64,000 nt of DNA from Cherax quadricarinatus (lineage: Eukaryota; Arthropoda; Malacostraca; Decapoda; Parastacidae), in the NCBI RefSeq assembly GCF_038502225.1, contig NC_091369.1, forward strand, positions 8,146,581 through 8,210,580, written 5' to 3'. Of this stretch, positions 1-12,400 are shown one piece after another (within the stretch, counting starts at the first letter, position 1; the number at the start of each line of letters is the position of its first letter). The position numbers and the translations under genes are program-made. The notes beneath the pieces are model-generated. The model did not search any database and was not told the origin of the DNA. It saw only the letters and a program-made list of their open reading frames with translations.

Positions 1-54
1 CCACGATTTGGGCCGAGAGGAATTCACCAAACGTGTGTGGCAGTGGAAGAATGA
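1..54 (+). CDS. VARS1: VARS exon (partial at window edge)
   Basis: Reads [18 protein letters not shown] from base 2 and ends at a GTAAGG donor at 55, leaving two bases of a Glu codon that the next exon completes. This matches the segment of ValRS just after the HIGH-containing region. The true start of the exon is outside the window. Confidence 0.88.
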   Translation, partial: PRFGPRGIHQTCVAVEE

Positions 55-407
55 GTAAGGACATTCCTTATAAAATATTCTTCTTATCCAAAGAATGTAT
101 TGTATTTGTATTAAATTGTTAAATTGAGATTGGTAGTATATTCTTATTTTCTTATGTCTTTTCTCAAAGCCAATTTTTTAAACATGCTGGCTGTATCTCA
201 CCAAGGCAGGGTGACCTGGGAAAGAAACACTTTCACAATTATTTACACTATCACTGTCTTGCCAGAGACAAGATGTACAGTACCTAAATACCATGCTCCA
301 GTGACTTAAGATTTTGTTCCTGCAACATTCTTATCTTAACAAAACAATCACAGGATTTTGGATTCTGTTCATCCACCATTATTTTCCTAACTCTCTTTAT
401 CTTAAGG

Positions 408-439
<32 letters not shown>

Positions 440-3400
440 AATAATTTACCACATCATTATCTCATCCTCATTCTTTTAAAAATTTGTATGCTGCATTTTG
501 TGTTGTTCTTGCTCAGAGGTTTCATTTAAGTCCCATTGTAAGTAACATTCCTTGTGTCTGCTGCTTCTGTATTTTTTATTGTATCCTAAATATTGACTTA
601 GGAGCCACCACATTTATGATGAGTGGAATATTATGAACATACAGCAGGTATTTGTGAGTGTTTTAGATAGGAGTGACTGGAAATAAATGGGTTTTGGGAC
701 TTGATGAGCTGTTGGAGTGTGAGCAGGGTAGTATTTTGTAAAGGGATACAGGTAAATCAGTTAGCTGAACTTGAGTCCTGGAGGTGGGAAGTAGAATGCC
801 AACACTTTAAAGGAGGGGTTTAGGATATTTGCTGTTAGGAAGGACATCTAAATAGTCATATCTGTGTGCCTCTGGCAAGACAATAATAGTGCAAATGATG
901 TTGAAAGTGTTTCTTTTTCCAGGTCCCTCTGCCTCAGTGGAATATGGCCAGTGTGTTAAAAAAAAAAGTATCTCCATTTTTGATCATTGTTCATCACAGT
1001 TAGCTTAGGATGTATTAGGTCCTCAGGATTTTTTTTTTAATTTATGAAAACTAGTCTCTCTTGTTTGATACAGGAAGGGTGATCGCATCTATCATCAATT
1101 AGAAAAGATGGGATCATCACTTGACTGGGATCGTGTTACTTTTACGATGGATCCTGGACCACAGGAAGCAGTGAAGGAGGCATTTGTAAGACTACATGAA
1201 GATGGAACTATTTATAGATCTAACCGCCTTGTCAACTGGTCTTGTACGCTGAAATCTGCAATCTCTGACATTGAGGTATTGGTGAATGTCACTGTTGCAG
1301 AATTTAGATTTTTTTTTTCAGCAAGTCGGCCGTCTCCTACTGAGGCAGGGTGACCCAGAAAGAAAGAAAATCCCCCAAAAGAAAATACTTTCATCATCAT
1401 TAAACACTTTCACCTCACTCATACATAATCACTGTCTTTGTAGAGGCGCTCATATGCGACAGTTTAGAATTCCCTCCAAACTGTCAATATCCCAGACCCC
1501 TCCTTTAAAGTGCAGGCATTGTACTTCCCAGGACTCAAGTCTGGCTAAATCTATAATAACCGGTTTCCCTAAATCCTTTCACTAAATATTACCCTGCTCA
1601 CACTCCAGCAGCTCATTAAGTCCCAAAAACCATTCGTCTCCATGCACGAAATAGTTTACAGCGAAGTTCTGGCAGGTCGTATTTGTTTGGTCGAGTGCTG
1701 AGCTTTGTTTAAGTAGGGAGCTGGTCGTATACCAAGGTTCCACTGTACTTCATTTTAGCTTTGTTGAAATGCATTAATGATTTTTTTCAATGAACTAGCT
1801 GTATCCCGCCGAGGCAGAGTGACCTTAAAAGAAAAACAAAAGGTTTTCCTTTTTAAATTTAGTTAATTTGTACAGGAGAAAGGGTTACTAGCCACTTACT
1901 CTTGGCATTTTAGTCACCTCTTTAGATACACATAGCTTACAGAGGAAGAATTCTTTTCCACTTCCATATTAATGATATACTTGGCAATTATTCTTAGCCT
2001 TAAACTATGGAAGCACTGTGAAGGCCCCTTTAAAAAATTAGTGGGTAAATTATTTATGGACAGTGTCTTAAGCTATGTAATACTAATCTCCAACAGATCA
2101 TGACCAAAAGTACCTTACCTGGAGTTTACCTGAGAGAGTTCCGGGGGTCAACGCCCCCGCGGCCCGTTCTGTGACCAGGCCTCCTGGTGGATCAGAGCCT
2201 GATCAACCAGGCTGTTACTGCTGGCTGCACGCAATCCAACGTACGAGCCACAGCCCGGCTGGTCAGGTACCAACTTTAGGTGCTTGTCCAGTGCCAGCTT
2301 GAAGACTGCCAAGGGTCTATTGGTAATCCCCCTTATGTGTGCTGGGAGGCAGTTGAACAGTCTCAGGCCCCTGACACTTATTGTTTGTATCATTTTATAA
2401 ATACTCATTATAAATAGGACTTATGGTTTGTGCTTAATGGAAAGATAGTGAGGTATAGCCCATCTTAAGCAGCATATCATAGTAGATAATGACAAAATGC
2501 CACATGAACTATTCTCAGAGCTGATAAGCGTGATCTAATTGTACTATATACACTATACATGTGTTTCAAACTTAATTATTTGAAATATTTTATGCTGCAT
2601 TCATAATATTAACATTCATCTTGTTTTATTTCAGTGATTTAGAAAAATGCCATTGGTACATTGTATAAATTTTTATATATATCTGTCACCGTGGTTGTTT
2701 AATATATTTATAGATGGGGTTGTAAGAGAAGTAAATGCGAGGGTCTTGGCAAGAGGCGTGGAGTTAAAAGATAAAGAATCACACACAAAGTGGGAGGTGT
2801 CACAGCTGCTCTTTGCTGATGACACTGTGCTCTTGGGAGATTCTGAAGAGAAGTTGCAGAGATTGGTGGATGAATTTGGTAGGGTGTGCAAAAGAAGAAA
2901 ATTAAAGGTGAATACAGGAAAGAGTAAGGTTATGAGGATAACAAAAAGATTAGGTGATGAAAGATTGAATATCAGATTGGAGGGAGAGAGTATGGAGGAG
3001 GTGAACGTATTCAGATATTTGGGAGTGGACGTGTCAGCGGATGGGTCTATGAAAGATGAGGTGAATCATAGAATTGATGAGGGAAAAAGAGTGAGTGGTG
3101 CACTTAGGAGTCTGTGGAGACAAAGAACTTTGTCCTTGGAGGCAAAGAGGGGAATGTATGAGAGTATAGTTTTACCAACGCTCTTATATGGGTGTGAAGC
3201 GTGGGTGATGAATGTTGCAGCGAGGAGAAGGCTGGAGGCAGTGGAGATGTCATGTCTGAGGGCAATGTGTGGTGTGAATATAATGCAGAGAATTCGTAGT
3301 TTGGAAGTTAGGAGGAGGTGCGGGATTACCAAAACTGTTGTCCAGAGGGCTGAGGAAGGGTTGTTGAGGTGGTTCGGACATGTAGAGAGAATGGAGCGAA

Positions 3401-6400
3401 ACAGAATGACTTCAAGAGTGTATCAGTCTGTAGTGGAAGGAAGGCGGGGTAGGGGTCGGCCTAGGAAGGGTTGGAGGGAGGGGGTAAAGGAGGTTTTGTG
3501 TGCGAGGGGCTTGGACTTCCAGCAGGCATGCGTGAGCGTGTTTGATAGGAGTGAATGGAGACAAATGGTTTTTTAATACTTGACGTGCTGTTGGAGTGTG
3601 AGCAAAGTAACATTTATGAAGGGATTCAGGGAAACCGGCAGGCCGGACTTGAGTCCTGGAGATGGGAAGTACAGTGCCTGCACTCTGAAGGAGGGGTGTT
3701 AATGTTGCAGTTTAAAAACTGTAGTGTAAAGCACCCTTCTGGCAAGACAGTGATGGAGTGAATGATGGTGAAAGTTTTTCTTTTTCGGGCCACCCTGCCT
3801 TGGTGGGAATCGGCCGGTGTGATAATAAAAAAAAAATAAAATATATCTGGAAGACTTTCATATGTAATATTCTTTCAGGCTTTTCTTTTTATGGTGAATA
3901 TTTTCACATTTCAACATAATGTTCACAGGTTGAGAAGAGAGAGCTCCCAGGATGTACAGAACTGCCAGTCCCAGGATACAAGAACAAAATAGAATTTGGA
4001 GTACTTGTTTCCTTTGCATACCAGGTAGAGAATTCAGATGAACGTATAGTTGTTGCCACAACACGAATTGAAACCATGTTAGGTGATACAGCTGTTGCAG
4101 TCCACCCTGAAGATGAGAGGTAGGTCAAATTGCAATCCTACAAGTTCTCTTCCATTTGCAGTAGTATCAGTTCTCAACTAGAATGATTTTTTTCTTTATT
4201 TTTTTGGCATATTTAAGTATTGGGAAGTTCCTTTTCCCTAGTATGGTAAGCAGTGTTCAGAATTATTTAATTCTTTTGTCTGTCATCTTTTTATAGATCT
4301 TTCTTAATGGTTTTCCTGTGTAGTCGTCTTATTTCTCTTATGGCTTTGACTCTTTTTCAGCAGTTCCTCCATATTCATAGTTTTCATATAGTACTTTATT
4401 CCTATTACTTTATGCCCTGTTATACAGTATGTTCTGTTATAGTAGAAAGACATTTAATGCAGTGAGTTGTATGAAGTACATAGAACCTTGTATAAGGCAT
4501 CCAGGGTGGTTTGTCATGCTCTTTATTTGTTCAGTCTAACTTTTTAAAGCTACACCTGACCACTCACCCCAGATACTCTATGAAAGCTGTAACATATCAT
4601 TGTTCTAAGCACTTGATAAAACCCCACTCATGAGCAACATTGTGCCAAAAAGATTTCACCACATTATGTGTCTGTTTAACACTTGTAGGAGTTATGCTTT
4701 TATTCAGCATATAGTATACAGATGTACTTTTATGCTATAATCATCTATGTATTTTATAATTGTACTGATTAACTGTGTGACTTTGTGTCCATCCCTGAAG
4801 CAGTAGAGAGCTGAAACTGAGTCTTTTGATTAATTAAGAGATAAGTATCATTTTAATGTAAAGTTAAATACACCTGATTAACTTTTACTAGATACAAGCA
4901 CCTGCATGGCAAGACACTCATTCATCCTTTCACTGCCCGTAAGCTGCCAATACTACAGGATGATTTTGTTGAGATGGAATTTGGTACAGGTGCTGTCAAG
5001 ATTACCCCAGCTCATGATCCTAATGATTATGAAGTGGGCAAGAGGCATGATCTTCCCTTCCTTACGATTTTCACAGATGATGGGTATATTGTGGAGGGAT
5101 ATGGACAGTTTACAGTGAGTAGCAACATTTAAAGTTTTGATATAGCTATTTTTTTGTTTATTTCTGTTTATAAAAATATATTTAAAAATTATTTTCTAAA
5201 TAAAGTGAATTCCTTCAGTAGAGTGGATTTTTACACTACTGGTCATCATTTATCTTGGAATTTCAATAAACATTTAAATGCTGATTATTATTGGTTAGAT
5301 TTACTCAAAGATTGGCATTAAATAATTTTACCTCATTCTCTTTAGGGGATGAAACGCTTTGATGCACGTAAGGCTGTGTTACAAGCACTAATGGAGAAGG
5401 GCTTATATGTAGAAACAAAGGACAACCCTATGATAGTCCCAATTTGCTCCCGATCCAAAGACATCATTGAACCCATGATTAAGCCACAGTGGTAAGCCTT
5501 GATCTATAATTCAGTAACCTGAATGTATATAAATGTGTTGTATGCTGTTTACTGAATGCAAATGGCTATTAAGAGATGGGAAGAGAGAAAGAATTACTAT
5601 ATTATTATTATTATTTATTTATTTATTATTATTTAATATGAAGCATGGGTGGTGAATGTAGCAACAAGAGGAAGGCTGGAGGCAGTGGACATGTCGTGTC
5701 TGAGGGCAATGTGTGGTGTGAATATAATGCAGAGAATCTGTAACTATGAGATTAGAGGGCAGTGTGGGGTTTCTAAAAGTATTATCCAGAGGGCAGAGGA
5801 GAGGCTGCTGAGGTGGTTCGGACATTTAGAGAGGATGGAATGAGGTAGAATGACTTGAAGGGCATATAAATCTGTAGAGGAAGGAAGGTAGGGTAGGGGT
5901 CATCCTAGGAAAGGCTGGAGTGAGGGGGTAGAGGAGGTTTTGTGTGCAAGGGGCTTGGACTTCCAGTAAGCGTTCATGAGTGTGTTAGATAGGAGTGAGT
6001 GGTTTTTATGACTTGACGTGTTGTTAGAGTGTGAGCAAACATTTATAAAGGGATTCAGGGAGGTGGGAAGTACAGTGCCTTTGCTCTGAAGAAGGGGTAT
6101 TGATATATTGCTTTTTTTTTCTTTTAACTGTGGTGTATACCTGGAGAGGGCTTTGGGGCCTGATCAACCAGGCTGTTACTGTTGGCCGCACATAAAGCGA
6201 TGTACGAACCACAGTCCGGATGATCAGGCACTGACTTTAGGTGCTTGCCCAAAGCCTTCTTGAAGACAGCCAGGGGTCTATTGTGTAAGCATGCCTCTGA
6301 CAAGACAGTGATAGAGTGAGTGATGATGAAAGTGTTTCTTCTTTTTTTGGTCACCCTGCCTTGGTGGGAAATGACTGATGTGTTAAAAAAAATTAAAATT

Positions 6401-9400
6401 AAAATAAAACACTGTAATATTGAAAACTGTTAACAAATAAAATTATTATTTTGACTGACCTTATATAGAATTTGTAATTTTGTATCAGATAATTTAGTGT
6501 ATTTACTTCAGTTGCCCAAAATTTATGGTGCATTTTTCAGGTATGTTAAATGTTCAGATATGGCAGCTAAGGCTGTTGAAGCAGTCAGATCAGGTGAACT
6601 AGAAATCATTCCAAAGATACATGAAAAAACTTGGTACCATTGGATGGAGGAAATGCGTGACTGGTGCATATCCCGGCAACTTTGGTGGGGGCATCAGATT
6701 CCTGCATACTTTGTGACAGTTACTGATCAATCTTTTCCACCTGGACAGGTTAGTTGTATTATTTTTTGTATTATTAACTTGGTTGCATGCTTTTCTTTGA
6801 GTAAGATTTTATTTTTATTAATATTTTTCATAGGTTTGGTCTACAAGAAATACAGTGGTAATTTCAGTAACTAAACTGTTTAAAACACAGCTGTGAGGAG
6901 AGGCTAAAGAAATTGAAAGACCAGAGAACCATGGGAGACATGATAACAATATATAAAATACTCAAAGGCAGTGATAGGGCAGACGGGTAGGCTGTTTGAG
7001 AGGCGGGAAAAAGGTACTCTTAGGCACAGCTGGAAGTTAAAGACAGAGATGAGTTACAAGGCTGTCAGGAAGTATTTCTTCAGTCTCAGGGTGGTTTGGA
7101 AGTGGAATGACATCGATGAAGTGGTGGAGGCAGATTCAGTGTCTAGTATTAAGAATAGGTATGATAGGGTGCATGAGGCTACAAAAAAGTGAATCTGGTA
7201 AATGGTAAGTTAAGAGACGAGGCCAGGAGCTAAGACTTGACCTCGACAACCACGTATAGACAAATATATAGCACATTAAGGACTTTTTTTGTAAAGAACA
7301 AAAAGGCACAATACACTGACTGGAACAGTACTCATATAACCGCACATAGAAGAAAAAACTTAAGCCAATGTTTTACTCCAACTTGGACCAATTAATGGTC
7401 CGAATCAGACCAAAATGTCGTCATAAGTTTCTTTTTCTTGTGTGCAGGCTATTTGTGTATTTTCTTTTTTCTTGCCAGTTAACCTTCTTGTAATTAAATT
7501 TCCCAAAAAATTCCAGAGCAGGTAGCTGAGCTCTTGCACATTATTTTAAAACCTTGGGCTATATCTTGTCTGGGTCTACCACTGTTTTGGGCTAGTATCC
7601 AAAAATAGCTTCATTTCAATAAATATATTTGTCTATGTTTCATAAGTCTTTCTTTCTTTCAACACACCGGCCGTATCCCACCGAGGTGGGGTGGCCCAAA
7701 AGGAAAAACGAAAGTTTCTCCTTTTACATTTAGTAATATATACAGGAGAAGGGGTTACTAGCCCCTTGCTCCCGGCATTTTAGTCGCCTCTTACAACACG
7801 CATAGCTTACGGAGGAAGAATTCTGTTCCACTTCCCCATGGAGATAAGAGAAAATAAACAAGAACAAGAACTAGAAAGAAAATAGAAGAAAACCCAGAGG
7901 GGTATGTATGTATATATATGCTTGTACATGTATGTGTAGTGTGACCTAAGTGTAAGTAGAAGTAGCAAGACGTACCTGAAACCTTGCATGTTCATGAGAC
8001 AGAAAACTGGACACCAGCAATCCTACCATCATGTAAAACAATTACAGGCTTTCGTTTTACACTCGCTTGGCAGGACGGTAGTACCTCCCTGGGCGGTTGC
8101 TGTCTACCAACCTACTACCTATTATGTTTCATAAGTACTGTATATATAATTGCTAAAACATAATGTTACCTTAAACATATTCAGTATCAAATTTTTGTGT
8201 ACAGTCTATATATTCAGTACTAAAACTGCCATGTATTTATTAAAATTTAAAATGTTCTTTGGATTTGAGGTACTGTTCTAATTAAATTTAAAAGATACTG
8301 ACATGCCTCTTTTGCCCATACTTAGGGTGATGAATACTGGGTAAGTGGTCGAACAGAAGAGGAAGCACGACACAAGGCAGCAGCAAAATTCGATGTTTCA
8401 CCAGATAAGATCAAGTTAGAGCAGGACCCAGATGTTCTGGACACTTGGTTCAGTTCTGGCCTTTTTCCATTTTCTGTCATGGGTTGGCCAAAACAGGTTA
8501 GTGGAAAAAAGTGAACATAACGCTATGTCTTAAGTGCTTCTTTTAGGCTTATCGTAGATTAGTTGGTAATAAGTGAATCTTTTATTTGTCAGAATAAGAT
8601 ATTTGTAAGGTGTACCTTCTACTTTTATGTAATCTGTAGAGTTTGCATCATCATTAAATTTCCAGTGTGTTATTAGAGTTTTGATTTAAGTAAATAAAAG
8701 AGTAAAAGACACATTGTAGAACAAACTTGTGTTGGGGCAGTGTTTCACTGTATAAAGCTTTTATCAAGTCATGTTCTGCATTTTTTGTTCTACACTGTAT
8801 GTTTTTTAACAATCCTGGTGGCAGTGCACTGGACCTATCTTGGTTAAAAAACTTTGAAAGACACACAAAACCCTTTGAGATTCATTATTTCTGTAGTAGA
8901 ATGTTATTATGGTAGTAGCACTTTGGGTTGGGGAAAATCAGCATTAAAATTCTGTATATTTTAATTTTTTTTCTATGAATCATCTTTGAAGGATTAAAAT
9001 GTGAATGGAAAAGTCCTGATGACTTCTTGGGTTTTGGAATTGTTACCATTTTTACCTTTCCTTAGCCTCACTTGATCTTTGCTCATGTAGTTTTTCATTC
9101 TTCCTAATTAATTTTTCTTCCTTCTTTTGTTTATTCTTTTCTTTATTTATTTCTCCTCATCCATTTTTTTTTTTTTTTTTACTTTTTTCTTTGATCTTTT
9201 TCTTTTTCTCCATTATATTTTTTGTCTTCTCCCTTTTCTTTCCTCTTCCTACTCTTCCTTACCCTTAGTCTTCCTACTCTTTTTCACTCCCTCCTCTCTA
9301 CTTTTCCTTCTTATAACCCATCCCTCCTATTCCACCTCCCTCTTCTTCCTCTTGCATTCTTTCCTCCTCGTCCTCCCTCCTTCTCTGCTTTTCTTCTTTT

Positions 9401-12400
9401 TTCTCTCCCTTTCTTCCTCATCCCTCCCTTTTCTCCCAGCCTTTTTTTTATCCTCCCTACTTTTCTTCCTCCCTACTTTTTTCTCCTTGTCCCTTCTTTT
9501 CCCTCTCCCTTCTCCTCCTCCTCTTCCTCCTCCTAGGTAAGTAGAACTGCAAAATAGGAAAAGGGCAGAAAACGTACAAAGGTGTTAAAAATAAGACTAA
9601 AAAGGGATTGACAGTATTTGGTGAGCAAGTCATATGGAAAAAATTTCAATGTGAAATTTTTAATCAGACATTTCTCACCAGAGTAGTGTGGTAAAATTTC
9701 TACAATGTTTTCTTTCAATTTTTCAGACTAAAGATCTGGAACTGTTTTACCCTAATACTCTTCTGGAGACTGGTCATGATATTTTGTTCTTCTGGGTTGC
9801 TCGAATGGTTTTCTTTGGGCAGAAACTTTTAGGAAAGTTGCCTTTCAAGTAAGTATAGCTAAAGTTATTACTTTATTGAACATATGCCTATTGTAGTAAG
9901 CTGTTGTTAACTATGGTTTATTTCATGAAAGTTCTGAATATGTGCTCACAATGTTAATAAGCTTATGCTAATGAGAGACTAGTTCAAATATTTATTTTTT
10001 TAACACGCCAGCTTTACCTTACCTTTACCTTTGAATACCTTTGAAGCTGTCTCCCACTGAGGCAGGATGACTTGAAAAAGAAGAAACAAAAGCTTTTCTT
10101 CTTTTTACATTTAGTAATTTATACAGGAAAAGGATTTACTAGCCCTGTGCTCCTGGCATTTTAGTCACCTCTTATGATATGCATAGGTTTAAGTAAGTTA
10201 ACAGTTAAAATTTATAGCACTGTATATTGTATATTTTGCTGAGATTAGTGTTACTACATCTTGCATTAAAATTAATAGTTTAATTTGTTAAATGTGCTAG
10301 CTATTAATGGTGCTTAGTGCTAATTTTGAGTCATTCCACCAGGCAGGTGTATCTTCATGCCATGGTTCGAGATGCACATGGTCGAAAGATGAGCAAATCC
10401 CTTGGTAATGTGATTGACCCGATGGATGTCATACATGGGATCACCCTGCAGGTATATACAGTATTCTATATTTGAAATAGACTATGTTGTTTTATATAGA
10501 GTATTTGGCTGTTTTTAAAATTACCAAAAATTTACTTTTTAGTATAGTGCATTCAGTATATGTCAGAAATTGTAGAATTTTTAAAAGACTCTACCATCCA
10601 TTGTTGATCTACCAAGTCTCAGCATCCCAACTCCATTTTGCAGTGCTTGTCACTAAAGAATACCAGCCCCCTCTTAAACCACAACCACAAAATAGGTCAT
10701 CACTTGCATTTTAGGATATTGTTCAACTGTCTAGGAAACGATTCACACACATACTTAAGGGTTTTGAGGGGCAAATTCTCCAGTGACTCATGGATAGTGA
10801 CCCCCAGCTGTGGGAATGGGCAAATGTCGTCCTCCTATGAATTTCTCTATCACTAACCAGAGGTTCTCAATGGAGTTCAAGTCTGGGGAGTTTCCTGACT
10901 ACTTGTCGCAGAAAAGGATATCTCACAGTCACGTAACCCTGAGCAACTGATTTTGCGGTGTGGTAATGAGCACTGTCTTGCAGAAAAGTCTTTGCACCAC
11001 AGAGGATTTTTAGATATGTTACTACAGTTAACATTAGTAGGGATGTTTTTCTAGGCTTCCCTGGACATGCTTTTGGTATGGGTATGTCATCACTACCTCC
11101 CTCATGGAACCAATGCAACCAGGTCCTCACTGAATGCTCACACGTGTCAATGGCTTCTACTATTTCCTTTATTTGATGGTCTGCCTTATGTAATCCAGTG
11201 ACCTATGCAGTTGTCTGTTGTGTCAGCTACTTACTCTTGCTCATATCAATTTGTCTAAAGCCAAAAATGGCTGACAAACTGGCATTTAAGACCACGTGGT
11301 GCAGGGAGACTATAGACACAAATCTGTCCACCACACACGCCTAGAAGGAACTTAGGATTCAGCCTGTAGTCTTGGAGAATCCTGTGATGTCCTGCTACGA
11401 GTTGCCAGGCTGACACTGAAGCATCTAACAGGGTCAGGTATTACTTCTGACATTAAAATTTGCCAGATGCCTACATGCGACATACTTTATTAACAAGTAT
11501 TGTTTATGTGCGTGTATTATTTTCCTCTTTCTTACAGTGTCCCTTCTAAGCATTCCTATTACAGGGTTCCTTTAAATATTCCTATTTCCTTATCATTTTT
11601 GAAGAAGTCCTTTTAGACTTTCCTATTGCAGATGTCATATTTGATATGAATATTGTTTTTTTTTTTTTTTTTTTTTTTTCAACAAGTCGGCCGTCTCCCA
11701 CCGAGGCAGGGTGACCCAAAAAAGAAAGAAAATCCCCAAAAAGAAAATACTTTCATCATCATTCAACACTTTCACCACACTCGCACATTATCACTGTTTT
11801 TGCAGAGGTGCTCAGAATACAACAGTCTAGAAGCATAAACATATAAAGATACACAACATATCCCTCCAAACTGCCAATATCCCAAACCCCTCCTTTAAAG
11901 TGCAGGCATTGTACTTCCCATTTCCAGGACTCAAGTCCGACTATATGAAAATAACCGGTTTCCCTGAATCCCTTCACTAAATATTACCCTGCTCACACTC
12001 CAACAGATCGTCAGGTCCCAAGTACCATTCGTCTCCATTCACTCCTATCTAACACGCTCACGCACGCTTGCTGGAAGTCCAAGCCCCTTACCCACAAAAC
12101 CTCCTTTACCCCCTCTCTCCAACCCTTTCGAGGACGACCCCTACCCCGCCTTCCTTCCCCTATAGATTTATATGCTTTCCATGTCATTCTACTGTGATCC
12201 ATTCTCTCTAAATGACCAAACCACCTCAACAACCCCTCTTCTGCCCTCTGACTAATACTTTTATTAACTCCACACCTTCTCCTAATTTCCACACTCCGAA
12301 TTTTCTGCATAATATTTACACCACACATTGCCCTTAAACAGGACATCTCCGCTGCCTCCAACCGTCTCCTCGCTGCTGCATTTACCACCCAAGCTTCACA

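Larger units (their letters stand above)
55..1073 (+). other. VARS intron with RTE-like 3'-end fragments
   Basis: Contains a T-run at about 416-439 and two old pieces of the RTE-like LINE 3' end (about 180-310 on - and 700-957 on +). Nothing else was recognised. Confidence 0.6.
5492..6540 (+). other. VARS intron holding an old RTE-like copy and a CR1 fragment
   Basis: An ATT-rich run (about 5598-5640) leads into a decayed RTE-like copy at 5640-6393, which is itself interrupted by a CR1-like fragment near 6129-6290. Confidence 0.6.

Noticed and set aside
9127..9540. Phe/Leu/Ser-rich frames resembling membrane proteins
   Set aside because: Composition effect of a polypyrimidine tract in an intron.
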